A stretch of 64,000 bases of DNA from Colletotrichum lupini (lineage: Eukaryota > Ascomycota > Sordariomycetes > Glomerellales > Glomerellaceae): the NCBI RefSeq assembly GCF_023278565.1, contig NC_064678.1:6262001-6326000 (forward strand), in the 5' to 3' direction. The notes beneath the pieces were generated by a model. That model had not been told where the DNA came from. It ran no database searches and saw nothing but the letters and a program-made list of their open reading frames with translations. Made by a program: the position numbers and the translations under genes. The number at the start of each line of letters is the position of its first letter. Position 1 is the stretch's first letter. Below, in pieces: positions 13,701-24,821 of this stretch.

Positions 13701-14375
13701 TTAATACGTTATTTACTACTTAATACTAAGTAGATCCGTCGTTTATTAACTACGCTATGCTAAACCGTTATATTAAATAATAAATAGATTACTTAGACTA
13801 AGGGCTTATATTCGTACTATTAAATCTAACTATAACTAAACTCTTTATTTTCGTAAATAGGTTATTTATAAATAATACTAATTATACTTTATAACTAGGT
13901 TATATTATTATTTTTACGAATACAAAATAGACTAATAAGAGCTTTATAATTAATAATAATATTATTTACTATAGCTTTACGAAAAGTAAAAGGATTACTT
14001 AGAGCGTACTAGTATTAGAGGTTTATAAAATAGTTATAGGTATTAACGTTACTTATACTATCTTAACTACTTTAAACCTTATTACTAAATAACTTAACGT
14101 TCTAAAGATCCTTATTATAATCTATATAGATTTATATATATTATATAAATACCTTATTAAGCTAGGTATTACGAAAGAAAAGCGCTTTATAATAAATATT
14201 ATAATACTTAAGTAATTATATAAACGCCGCAAGCCTTATAAAATCTATTAGATTAGTAGCGACGATAACTTAGCTAACGAGTTTATAAAAAGTATACTAA
14301 ATAAGTCCTTTAAATAATTCGTTAATAAAGGAATTATTATAGTTAAGATAGAAGGATAGGTAATACGTAGTTAAA
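10760..14375 (+). pseudogene. Decayed copia Gag-Pol (right copy)
   Basis: Allowing C-to-T and G-to-A changes, successive stretches read as copia domains. A zinc knuckle lies near 10760-10800 (KTGY followed by TK). The integrase core lies near 11580-12100, including FKFTLRNNYDFNYKVVI and KEVPVKAYNSI. Reverse transcriptase follows near 12800-13560, with GKKLK after a QTNN-like active site corresponding to QTDD. RNase H lies near 13720-14375, with VLEVYKIVIGINVTYTIL and DDNLANEFIKS (compare DNPADAFTK). Stops fall where Gln and Trp codons are expected. No functional product is possible. Confidence 0.85.
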
Positions 14376-14751
14376 ATAGTAATATATTATAAGTAATAAG
14401 TCGTTTAGCGAACGTATATACTTCTTAAGCTTTAGCTTAGAGAGAAACGTACGTATTTAGGGCGTAATTAGACTAATAAAAAGCTCTTTTTTAATTACGC
14501 TAGATTTAACAATTTCCGAGGAGTTTAGGTATATAAATTATATATATTAAAAGATTAAGAAGTAATTAGAAAGAGGGGATATTAAAATTTTTATATAAAT
14601 AATTATAGCAGAAGCTATATTAAAATTTTAGTATACGGCTTTAAGTACTTCTAAATAGGAGATTAACTATAGATTCTATTACTAATTTTTATTAACGGGG
14701 GACCTAGCCCCTATTCTAGCCTTTTTTGCTATAAAAGTAAAAGACTATTAA

Positions 14752-14983
14752 TATTGGATTACGAGGTAAAAAAGGGGCCTTATTAAGTAGTTAGGTAGGG
14801 GTAGTAGGTAGGTATTCTGGGCCCGTGTAGACGGACCCTTCTACCTACCTATACCTACTGAGGGACCGCGGGCTCTGCCCACGATCTTCCCCTCCTATAC
14901 ACACACACACGCAATAGACCTATACTGACCTATTGACCTAGTCGCGACCCAAAAGGTCTGACCTGCCTACGTGTATACCAACA
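14752..14983 (+). repeat. 3' LTR of copia A right copy
   Basis: A 232-bp LTR beginning TATTGG (RIP form of TGTTGG) and ending CCAACA. Followed directly by the CTTAT target duplication at 14984-14988. The inner half shows moderate RIP; the outer 100 bp, including an ACAC tract, are intact. Confidence 0.92.
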
Positions 14984-15654
14984 CTTATGAAACAGTATCG
15001 GTGGCAAAAGCCCCTTGACGTGCTCGTTCTTATATTTCATTACTTCCAAAGTTCTCCGAAGATTGGGCCTATTAATACAGTGAACCTCCATCCCGAGAGC
15101 AGCTGCCTGTCTCGCGACGGTCTGGCCGATGGAACCCATGCCAATAATGCCAATTTTCTTTCCAAAGGGATCGACTGCGTTCTGAGACGAGTGCCTCAAG
15201 GCTGGCCAGAACTGCTCGTCGCGGAGCATTCGCTCGTAGCGATTTAGCTGACGGAATACTGAGATGATGAGATAGACCGCGACCACGGCCGTCGCCTCGC
15301 TCCCGCCTGTGGTGTTGAAAAACTCTATGCCACGGGCATTGAGTCCCGCAACATCTTCTTCGTCGAAACCATGTCCGAAGTTGACAATCATCTTGAGAGT
15401 TGATGGAAGATGTGGCAAAGCCCGTCTGGTCCAGCCCATGCCCAATTTCTCGTTGTCGGGCGGAGTATTGATGCCGATTCGCATGATTCCGTCAATGCTC
15501 TTGCAGGTGCCGGAAGTCATGGACTGGTAAAAGTCTTGTACTTTGGATAGTCGTACATTAGAGTTTCGTACCGTGAGCTGAATTCCGCCCATACTTTGTC
15601 AGGTATGACGTCGCGAGGTGAGCCGATTACGAGGATCTTGCGTTTTTGCTGCAT
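14984..15654 (-). pseudogene. D-2-hydroxyacid dehydrogenase, N-terminal fragment, frameshifted
   Basis: N-terminal and NAD-binding part of a D-isomer-specific 2-hydroxyacid dehydrogenase (reduces 2-keto acids to D-2-hydroxy acids). The start codon is at 15654-15652 and opens MQQKRKILVIGSPRDV. Near 15535 the similarity jumps one frame, from YETLMYDYPK into DFYQSMTSG, which suggests a 1-nt deletion. The rest reads well: FGHGFDEEDVAGLNARGIEF, NTTGGSEATA, and the Rossmann glycines in KKIGIIGMGSIGQTVARQ. The frame then runs into the copia LTR at 14983 and continues on the far side of the element at 8054. The gene is therefore broken twice, by a frameshift and by a 6.9 kb insertion. It is divergent from the M20 peptidase gene. 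Confidence 0.85.
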
Positions 15655-16101
15655 GTTTGGTAAAGTTGAGTGTGCCTAAATGAATGGTAACATCAAGGAA
15701 GAAAGGAAAGTCCAACTGGTGGAAATACGATTCTTTGCATGGGACTTATTGCACCAGACTGCAAGATCTCGTCGTATTCTGCAGTACCTTCTCGTCTCCT
15801 TTCTCATGCTAATGTCTAATTTCGTGTAAGTCAGCTCTCTCGTTCCCAATTTCCTTTTTCGGTAATATCTCGAAGTGGACTTTTGTATCGGCCCCCACGC
15901 TGCATCACTCGTAATCCGATCTCGCTTGACGTGGGTCTCGGTGCGACTAGACTCGACTCGGAAAGCCCAACTTCCCCTCTTTCAACACCAAAATTAGCGC
16001 CCAGAGTCAATTGTTGCAGCTGGTGATAGTGCTAAAAGAAGCTCGATTGTAGTCGAAAAGCCAGTTCTTTGCTGACTAAGGACGTCGTTTCTATCGCCAC
16101 G
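15655..16101. promoter_or_regulatory. Divergent promoter region
   Basis: A 447-bp region between the start codons of the dehydrogenase (-) and the M20 peptidase (+). It must hold both promoters if the models are right. I can point to no specific operator, and the base composition is ordinary. Confidence 0.45.
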
Positions 16102-17935
16102 ATGGTTCCTACTCCAGCACGCCCGGTGAACGATACCAATGAAGCACTAGCTAGCTTCTATGCAAAGTCCGTGAAAAATGAGAGACACCCTTGCACTTTT
16201 GCCTCGCTAATCTGGAAGACAGGGTTGATGAGCTTGAGAGTGTCTTCATCGATAGTACGTCCAAACAGTTACTTTTTGCTTTGGCTGAAAGGACCATATT
16301 TAGTTAACTATGACTTCGTGTAGGACTTGGAGACGCCATCAAGATTCCCTCAATCTCTGCTTATGCAGATAATAGGAAGGATGTGTTCGCGGTGGGTTAG
16401 ACGAATAAACCATATGTCATCAAGGCATAGAGATGACAATATCTAATAGAGAAGCAGATGAGTGAATGGGTTGCGACCAAGCTGGAGGCTGTTGGTGTTG
16501 AGGTAACACTCAAAGATCTGGGCAAGCAGGAGGGCACAGACCTCGACCTTCCTCCTCTGGTATTGGGACGCTATGGCAGCGACCCCGAAAAGCCAACGGT
16601 GCTCGTATACAGCCATTACGATGTTCAGCCTGCGTCTATCGAGGACGGATGGAAGCACGAGCCCTTCGTGATGACGATTGAAGAAGACGGCAAGATCTGC
16701 GGCAGAGGAACCTCGGACGACAAAGGCCCTCTCATTGGCTGGATCAACATGATAGAAGCTTTCCAAAAGGCGGATGTAGACGTACCGGCTAACTTGGTCT
16801 TCTGCTTCGAAGGCATGGAAGAGACCGCATCGTTTGGCCTTCGGCAGGGCCTGGAGGATGAGGCAGACAAGTACTTCAAGGATGTCGACGTGGTCTGCAT
16901 CACGGATGTTGTTTGGGTGAGCGACGAGCAGATTAGCGTCCCTCAAGGACTCAGAGGCATCATCTTCTACCTTGTCACCATCACAGGTGCCAAAGTGGAT
17001 GCCCATAGTGGTGGGTTCGGCGGTCAGATTTCGGAGCCAATGACAGACATGGTCAATATTATGTCTTCTTTGGTGGATGCGAATGGCAAGATTCTGGTCC
17101 CTGGGATCTACGACAATGTCCAAGCTGTCACGAAAGAAGAGTACGAGAGCTACCAAAAGCTGAACATTTCGGAAGACTCTTTGTACGGTGGCACAGGGGG
17201 TAGAAGCCTCCACGACAATCAGGCTGACGCTCTGGTCGCTCGGTACGTTCACTCGCACTCTACCTCAGATCGATAAGCTAACCTCATTCTCCGCCCCGTA
17301 GCTGGAAGAAGCCATCTCTCAGTTTGCACAGGATAGAGAATGCCCTGCCTGGAGCCGGAGCTGTCACATCTATACCTGCTAAGCTTGTCGGAAAGTTCAG
17401 TATCCGTACTGTGCCCTTTATGAAGTGGGAGGACATTGACCAGCTGGTGCGAAAACACGTCAAGGACCGTTTCGAGAGTCTAGGAAGTAAGAACCAACTC
17501 GAAATTGAGTGTCATCCGAATGATTGGTTCTACGAGGAGGCGAGCCACTGGAATTACCAAGCCGCGATTCAGGCAACACGAAACGTGTGGGGCGTTGACC
17601 CTGCTTTGACCTGTGAAGGTGGAAGGTTAGCCTTTACATCGAACCTCAGCGCGATAGACTAGCACTAACTTTACCCAGCATACCCATCGCCTTGGACTTC
17701 AAGAAGACCTTGAAAAAAAATGTGCTCCTTATGCCTGTTGGTCGGCCTACCGATGGACAACATTCCACTAACGAGAAGCTGGATAAGAGCAACTAGTAAG
17801 TCGATATGCAGCATCAAGGTCTGGAGTTCCACAGGGGCTAACTCGCTCTTCAACAGCATCAACGCCATCAAGCTCTACGAAGCTTATCTCAAAGAGGTCA
17901 CAAACTTCTGGCGTCAAAGCAAACACAATTTGTAA
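16102..17935 (+). CDS. M20 family metallodipeptidase (Cys-Gly dipeptidase Dug1 / carnosine dipeptidase type)
   Basis: Cytosolic di-zinc dipeptidase of the type that cleaves Cys-Gly from glutathione turnover. Seven exons give 491 residues: 16102-16166, 16223-16254, 16324-16391, 16452-17242, 17302-17625, 17679-17795, 17857-17935. All junctions are GT-AG and in phase. Metal ligands are present: His about 110 in YSHYDVQP, Asp about 144 in SDDKGP, Glu about 178 in EGMEE, Asp about 207 in CITD, and the C-terminal His in GQHSTNEKLD. The length fits the family (about 475-490). Small N-terminal exons read VDELESVFID then RLGDAIKIPSIS, which matches the family start. The last splice (acceptor at 17856) avoids an apparent TAG and gives SNYINAIKLYEAYL. 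The gene looks intact. The exact first exon is the least certain part. Confidence 0.9.
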
Positions 17936-18308
17936 TTGACTGCTAGAAATAACGATGAGCTGCATTCTGCGTCTAGGCTCCCTTAAACAACGGCCTTAAG
18001 CGGTAAACTTGAACGAGCCAATATCTGCCATCGTATCTTTGCAAGTAAGCGAGCAGCTAGCGCGGGGTGCACCGGATTGCCGTAATAGGCAATATTGAAC
18101 GACGGGTGAGGGGCAGAGAAGAATGCGGGGCACGGTTGAGTTAAGCACCCGAACTACGTCTACGAATACCTTACTTAGAATCATTCAAATTCAAGAAATC
18201 ATTCGCTTGCAGGAATGATAATAGGCCTGATTGCCAGTCTCTCTTTCTGACAAACAGCAGCCAAGCTTCTCTTCCCACGCGCGGACGACGTTCGCTCGCA
18301 GTTGCACC
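17936..18308. other. Intergenic region upstream of the M1 peptidase gene
   Basis: About 370 bp of ordinary composition between two tandem + strand genes. It should contain the terminator of the M20 gene and the promoter of the M1 gene. No clear exon or motif seen. Confidence 0.4.
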
Positions 18309-20503
18309 ATGTGTCTAACCAACGTTGTCACAGATGTCAACACTAGCTCCAATTTTCAAGACTTTTCGACCCAGCATACGGCCCTTGACTTGACGATTGA
18401 CTTTGACCGTAAGATCTTGATTGGTCAAACTTCAATTACTGGCCAAGCACGGGTTCATGGTCTCGCCGAAATTGTTCTAGACACAAGCCATGTCGTTATC
18501 AAGGGAGTAAGCTATCGAGGAAGAAAGGCTGCGTGGACATTGAAGTCCGACGATGGAGAGAATGGTAGTCCATTATGCATTGAACTTGGAAGACGCTATG
18601 GTGAAGGGGAAACGATTGAGCTCACAGTACGTTGAATTGTCAATCCTGCTGTATCATCAATGATGGAGTTGGCAAATTTAGTCGCTGGCAAGGTCGACTT
18701 CGAAACTACCGAGAACACCACGGGCCTGCAGTGGCTTAGCCCCTCGCAGACAGATGATAAAGAATACCCCTTCATGTGTGAGTGTTGGGCTGCATTGCGA
18801 CTTGTCGGTCTCAGCTGATGGTCGATAGTCTCCCAGTGCGAACCGGTTCATGCTCGCTCCATTTTCCCGTGCCAGGACACACCCTCCATCAAAAGCACTT
18901 TCGATATAACGATACATTCAATACTTCCTGTCGTAGCGAGTGGTGTTCCTGAGTCTGAGTTGATCTTCCCACCAATCACGGACACGGCCGAACAGAAGAC
19001 CTACAGATTCAAGATGGAGATTCCAATCTCAAACTACCTCTTCGCCGTAGCAAGCGGGTAAGCCTTTCGAAGAACGTCCTCACATATTCAATTACTTACA
19101 CAGCTCTTGGAAGGAATTTGGCGGGAGAGAAGATTGGACCCAAAAGCTATGTTTACTGCGCCCCTGGTGACTTGGAAGCCTGCAAACAGGAGTTTCAGCC
19201 GGACTTGCAGGCAATAATCAAATCTGCAGAGGTAAGTAGCTGAGCCTGAGCAGGAAAAGCCTTGAGCTGACATAATTGCGACGTATCAGAATATCATCTT
19301 CGAGTATCCGTGGCCACTTTACAATCTGGTCGTGTTGCCAAAATCGTTCCATCTAGGCGGTATGGAAAACCCAATCTTCAACTTTTACAGCGCCACTGTC
19401 GTCTCGGGAGACCGAGAGAATATCTCTGTGGTCGCGCACGAGTTCGCGCACAGCTACAGTGGCAATCTTGTTACTAATGCGTCCTGGGAGCACTTTTGGC
19501 TGAATGAAGGCTGGACTGTCTGGACTGAGAGGAACATTGTGCGCGAACTCAGAGGGGACGACGAGGTCGAGCTCCAAGCCATCGTTGGCTGGCAGGACCT
19601 TATTCAATCTATTGAATTGTATGGCGGCGAAGACAGCGTCTTCACTAGCTTGGTACTTGAGTTTGAAGGCAAGAGGCCGGACGATATTATGTCCAAGATC
19701 TCGTACGAGAAAGGATACACCTTCCTATGCTACCTTGAAGAGACCGTCGGACGAGAGAAGTGGCTCAAGTTTGTGCCATATGTAAGTTTACCATTTTGCT
19801 GTCTACAATTTAAAGACTAACAATCCATCACTTAAGTATTTCAGAACGTTTTATGGTGCCGCGGTTGACTCATCCCGATTCAAGGATTGTGTTCTCAAGT
19901 TCTTCTCACCCGACGCCGCTGCTACTTCCTCACTTGGCTGCGTTGACTGGAATTCTTGGTTTCACAAACCAGGCGCGCCCCCAAAGCCAGGGTTTTGCTC
20001 TGAGCTTTACAAGAAGGCCATCGAATTGGCAGATCAATGGGGCAGTCTCTCGGTCCAATCTGCGTTCAGGCCGTCTGGTAGCGATGTCGAGGGTTGGACA
20101 GCGGGACAAGTTTTAGTCTTTCTTGATCTACTCATTGAAAGTCCGCAGCCAATCCCACTCGAGTATTGTAAGCTTCTTGACGAGTTGTATGATGTGGGAA
20201 AGTCTAGCAATCTTGAAATCGTCACTCGATACCTTCGTGTTGCGCTCAGAGCCGGCGATCGCAGTGTTTTGAAGCAGACTGAGGATATCCTGGGACAGAC
20301 AGGCAGAATGAAGTTTGTGAGGCCGCTGTAAGTCGCCTCGACCAGAGCGCAAGTCAATACCATGGCTGACAGTTTACAGATTCAAAGAATTGTTGTCGGT
20401 TGACGAAGAGTTGGCGTTGGAACTGTTCAAGAAGTATCAAGACTTTTACCATCCCACTTGTCTCAGACTGATTAGAAATCTGCTTGACGAAGAAAGGCCT
20501 TAA
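18309..20503 (+). CDS. M1 zinc aminopeptidase / leukotriene A-4 hydrolase family
   Basis: Bifunctional-type aminopeptidase and epoxide hydrolase of family M1, normally cytosolic or nuclear in fungi. Seven exons give 623 residues: 18309-18630, 18682-18777, 18829-19057, 19114-19231, 19290-19781, 19837-20327, 20380-20503. The beta-sandwich N-domain includes GLQWLSPSQT and SQCEPVHARSIFPCQDTPS. The substrate loop GGMEN is at about 278-282 and the zinc site is HEFAH at 305-309 with Glu 328 in NEGW. The C-terminal helical domain ends with GQTGRMKFVRPLF and YQDFYHPT, as in LTA4 hydrolases. The length matches the usual 610-650. The first intron donor (GTTGAA at 18631) is weak, but only it keeps phase. 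Tandem with the M20 dipeptidase. Confidence 0.92.
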
Positions 20504-22255
20504 GACAACTACATGCTCTCTTTCATGTCAAGGGTTTAGGCATTGCCTCACCAAAATCGGGCATAAGGGTGGGGTGTAGATTCACGGCACATGGATAGAT
20601 CTATATAGACTTGTACTGACTTTTCAAATTCGAATCTCGGTGATATGACTAGACCAGTCGGATGTGCTAGCATATTAGGGTCGTAAAATCTTAAACTGAG
20701 CCAACTTAATGAGAAGCCATTAGACGAGTGTCGGTCCTCCTCAGACCCAAACGTTATGAAGTCGAAATAGACACGCGATCCATCCTTTTGAGTTTGGAGC
20801 GTACAGTAAACAAGAAATCTATATACCAATCAAAGTTCCGAACGATGAAGCAAGCGATGCCTTTCACTTTCCTATTTGTGCCAATTTTGGAAGACTTTGC
20901 CGGCTAAGTTGGGGTGCAACAGCACGGTCCGCCCCTAGATTTGGATAAGGTTCGTTAACTTTCGGTCGGCGGCGTTTGCCCCCACTGGATTGTTGATCCT
21001 AGAACAGTTTCCATTTCGTCGGTAAACGTCGAGAACGTGGCATTGTTGAAACAGTTTCATTCGGTCGCAGCCGCTGTTGGGCTGGTTGTATTTACACTGT
21101 TATATGACGACACTCTCCACTATGTTCCCGGTTTAAGTCACGACCGTGATGATGACCTGGCCCTACCACAGTCCGTAGCAATGAGAAAAATGTAATAAGA
21201 GCCCAATAAAGACGACATCACTTGCGGCTCGAATACCAAGATAACATACTGCATGTGAAATCTATGAACATATGTATAGTACTTTCCGATAACTACGCGT
21301 TGTGACTTTTCAGAACAATTGCCAATCATTCTTAATGGCGCTACCACTGATACGTGGGGTTCTTGGCCCAAGGTCATTTTGAGGATGTCATGAGTTGTCA
21401 TCGAACTTTCTCAATCGAAGGGCGAATCGTACATAGATCGGGGTTTTGTTTCGAAAAGAAATCTCCGATGCTGGATGCCTTGGTGCTTGTTTCTTCTTTT
21501 CTGTCGACAACGAGTCAAGTACCTACTGACTCGGTCTCCGATAAACAACGTTGCCAACACGGGCCAGACTGCCGTTTCCCTTGTTCTGAAGTTGCTTTTT
21601 CCTTCCTTGATCATCACTGGAACTGGCTCCATGTTGTTTTCGTCGCCAGCTACGCCACGTTAGGGGCTGGGTAAGGCCGCCGTCGCCGTTGCCGGCTGGG
21701 ATGGAGTCTCGGATCTGCCCCAAGCCGAAGGTGGGATTCCGGACCCGATGACCCTTTTTATCTTTCCGGCGGCTGTGCATGTTCGTCCCAACTCGCAAGT
21801 CGGCATGTGCTTGTCTTGTGCGTGAAACTTTCATTCGTCCAGTAAGCCATCCATTGTATCCACGGATCCAGACCCTCGGTATGTGGGATGCCAGGTGGGA
21901 TGCTGTCAGGGAAGCAGTAGGTTTTTTAGTATCCATCATGGCCCACAAGACATAGATTACGGGTAGGCAAATCGGGCCTCGGTCGACTTCCATGCTAAGA
22001 TTTTTACCTTTGGATGAACGCTGCATCATTGACACCCCTGTCCGGCATCCACCGAATGGGCAACTCGAGACGAATAGACGCCGGGGGGCAAATCTTTATC
22101 TCAAGCTTCGCCAAGTTTACGATGGGGTCAGCGGATCCCCAAGCCGCATGCGCGGCTTCTTTCGTAGGGCCGTCGCAACTTTTTGCGTAGTTGGTGGATA
22201 TTTGTTCTTCGGAGCTTGAAGAATCTTGAATTCAAAAATTTCCACTCCGGGTCCT
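20504..22255. other. Long intergenic region, no supported gene
   Basis: About 1.75 kb of normal composition between the M1 peptidase and the tyrosinase. Open frames of up to about 170 codons exist on both strands, but none resembles a family I know and they overlap each other. The distal part is probably the tyrosinase promoter. Confidence 0.4.
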
Positions 22256-22275
22256 TAGACTCCTAGAGGAGTCTA
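22256..22275. promoter_or_regulatory. 20-bp palindrome in the tyrosinase promoter
   Basis: The sequence tagactcctagaggagtcta has two 9-bp arms around a 2-bp centre. It lies about 160 bp before the tyrosinase start codon and about 40 bp before a possible TATA element (22313-22317). A dimeric transcription factor site is a possible reading, not shown. Confidence 0.3.
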
Positions 22276-22434
22276 GGGAGATCCCGAGGTCCTGGCAAGG
22301 TCGTGCTGTCAGTATAAGTGAAACTGTCTCCCCTTTCCGCGAAGCATAAAGACAAAAGAGTCTGCTCTTCACCACATTGTTTGTCGCTTTCCCTGCAGAT
22401 CTTTTCCAGAACTGCCTATCTCTCACTGATCGAC

Positions 22435-22577
22435 ATGAAGTCGTCCACTCTTTTCAGCCTGGCCTCGGTCGTTGCCTTCGCTAGCGCATCGCCTGTCTTT
22501 CCCGCCCATGGTCACAACGGCCACAATGGAACCTTTTCTAATTCCACTTGCACTTCTATAAACCAGAGAAAGGCATA
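22435..22577 (+). pseudogene. Tyrosinase, exon 1 (secreted), separated by a transposon-filled intron
   Basis: First exon of a secreted fungal tyrosinase. The start codon at 22435 opens a signal peptide, MKSSTLFSLASVVAFASA, then a short His/Asn/Gly-rich region and INQRKA. The intron donor is GTTAGT at 22578. The last two bases are TA; joined to G at 38191 they make TAG where the family has the Trp of a RKAW-HTL motif, so the change looks like TGG to TAG. Exons 2-4 are at 38191-39216. Summed exon length (1,062 nt) is divisible by three, which supports the model. Confidence 0.82.
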
Positions 22578-22582
22578 GTTAG

Positions 22583-22791
22583 TATCAGGCCTCGCCGGTC
22601 AGGCCTCGTCGGTTAAGGGATAGCTCAGGAGGTATAAAGAGGGGGACTAAGTAATAAAAGAGTAGCTTAAGTATATATAGAGCGCTAATAATATACCTCG
22701 AGGGAAGGGTAGATTTTAATAATTTATTTTTCAAACCTTAATAATAATTAGCCTCTATAAGCTTTTTTTTTATATTATATACTTATTAATA
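22583..22791 (+). repeat. 5' LTR of outer gypsy chromovirus
   Basis: A 209-bp LTR beginning TATCAGGCC (RIP form of TGTCAGGCC) and ending TTAATA. It has the same length as the copy at 37920-38128. Preceded by the target duplication GTTAG at 22578-22582, which overlaps the tyrosinase intron donor. Confidence 0.88.
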
Positions 22792-23002
22792 ATTTAAAAT
22801 CTCTATTTATAAAGGGAACCAAGTTAAAAGCTTAAAATATTAATAAGAACGAGATATAATAAGAGAGCGTAGTTAGTATTATAATAAAAAAAAAAGAATA
22901 ACTCTTTTTTATCGGACCCCCTAAAGTTATTTCTTTTTTAATAAATAATATAAAAATAAAATATAATAAAACAAATAACGTAGTAATAATATAAAAGGAC
23001 TA

Positions 23003-23046
23003 ACGTATATAATAAGCGAGCTACCTAGATAAGCGAGCTACCTACC
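23003..23046 (+). repeat. Left TIR of Fot1 element, built of a direct repeat
   Basis: Contains two consecutive 17-bp units, ataagcgagctacctag (23012-23028) and ataagcgagctacctac (23029-23045). The inverted partner is at 24822-24865. Confidence 0.85.
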
Positions 23047-24821
23047 CGATCGTAACTACATTACATTCGTAACTAAAAAGTAGTACTTAGAAAAGTAATT
23101 TAATTAAAACTATTTAATATCCTCTTTTTTAAATATTTCTTTAGTAATTTAATATATTTATATATTATAACCGGTATTTTTATAAACGCTATATTATTAT
23201 TAACCCGTCTTAGTCCTTAGTTAACGACTATTACTTTAACGCGTTTTTTTTTTAATTTAAGTTATTACCTCTTTTTATAACTAAAAGTCTTCCCCGTTAG
23301 TTACTATAAGACTTCCTCCTTATTTAAAACGTGTTTTCTTAGCCCTTTTACGTTAATTAAGTAGGTTATTCTCTTTTTAAAAAATCTAATACTCTGATTT
23401 TAATAAAGTAATTTAATATATAAATCCTTGCGCCCCCTTTAATAAATACTTAATAGTTTTAATAATCGAAGTTAAGGAGCTATTTTAATAACGGGCGATT
23501 CGAGTTTTAATAAGTTACGACTATAATAATACTTTTATTAAGTTATTTAGTATTTAAAAAATCTAGGCCGGTAGTATTATTAAGAGGGATCTTAGAAGTA
23601 TCGGAGTATATAACTTTACGTTAAGCTTAAATAGTATACTCTTTATATTTAAAAATATAAGCCCGGCTCTTCTAAATCCTCTCTAAATATTTTTTTCTAT
23701 AATTACTTATATAAATACCTTATAAAATATAAAGAAGAAGTCCTCTTTTATAATATAAATATTATTTTATTATATCTTTTTTTTAATTTCTTAGTTATAT
23801 ACTGTTTTTAAAGGCCTAAAATATTTAATATCTAAAGGTTATAATAAATAAAACGAATAAGCCGGTATATAAAGGGTAACGATATTATTCTCTTTATAAT
23901 ATAACTTAAAATCCATAGAGTAGTAACTTTTGTATTTATTAATAATAAGGAGGTAATATCGACTTTTTATACATAGTTTTATATACTTTTTAAAGTATTT
24001 TACTTAATCTAAGCCTCTTTTATTTATTATTTAGCCGTTTTTAGATATTACGATAACCTAATTACGTAATAAACCGGATTCTATATACTAAGTAAAAAGG
24101 TAATATTTATTTATAACGATAATATATAATAAGACGTTATAGCCCGACGAGCTAATAGCCTAAATAACTATAACCTATTTACGATTATTAAGCTATATTA
24201 TTTTTATATTTAAACGCCTTTTTATACTCGTAATAACTATTTTAAATATAATTTAGCTTATTATAAAACTAGTCTTATTAAAGTTATAAATATCGGACTT
24301 TATAATACTATATTTTATAATTATATTCGTTATGAAGTAAAACTATGCGTTTATTACGTCTAGGTCTTCGTATTAGGCCCTTTTATAGTCGTACTTATAA
24401 AAAAGTTGCATCTAGAGCTATAGTTAGTACTTAATAAAATTAGAAGCCTAGTGCTTTTTAATAAGGGGCGCGTCGTAGTTAATAAGTAGTTAATTAATTA
24501 TATTTTTTATATTATTAATACGGGGAGGAAACGATTAGGAATCTAAGTCGAGAATATACTTAACTAGCTTCTTTTTTTTAAATATAATTAATTTTTATAA
24601 GTTTAGTATAATATCTTATCGTACGAGTATACTTTTTAAATAGGTACTTAAGGTCCTAGGAGGGACTAAATAGATCTTAGTTACTACTTAAATACTTAGT
24701 TTTAGGGTTTTTTTAATAGCTTAGATCGCTAAGTTTAACTAAGTTTTTTTAGTTTATAATATTATAATTATATTATAGCGTTGCGTAAGGTAGAAAATAA
24801 AAAATAAGATAGTCGTAGTTA

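Larger units (their letters stand above)
8055..14983 (+). mobile_element. Ty1/copia retrotransposon A, complete right copy, RIP-degraded
   Basis: A 6,929-bp element bounded by 232-bp LTRs (8055-8286 and 14752-14983) and flanked by the 5-bp target duplication CTTAT (8050-8054 and 14984-14988). Domain order gag, integrase, reverse transcriptase, RNase H places it in Ty1/copia rather than Ty3/gypsy. It lies inside an exon of the D-2-hydroxyacid dehydrogenase gene; removing the element and one CTTAT restores a continuous reading frame across the junction. Together with the copy at 1-6484 it forms a large inverted repeat with a 1.57 kb spacer. Transposition competence is lost because the coding region is saturated with RIP stops. 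Confidence 0.95.

Noticed and set aside
16443..17258. 271-codon frame antisense to the M20 peptidase
   Set aside because: Mirror of a strongly coding exon; the + strand has all metal ligands and correct splice phases.
21523..22035. 170-codon frame on the minus strand
   Set aside because: Low complexity, overlaps other open frames on both strands, no motif recognised; likely chance in the tyrosinase upstream region.
22130..22170. Hairpin aagccgc-atgc-gcggctt as a terminator or small RNA
   Set aside because: Short stem in a eukaryotic intergenic region; no supporting context.
23003..23046. Short repeat array considered as CRISPR-like
   Set aside because: Only two adjacent units inside a transposon end, no spacers, fungal genome.
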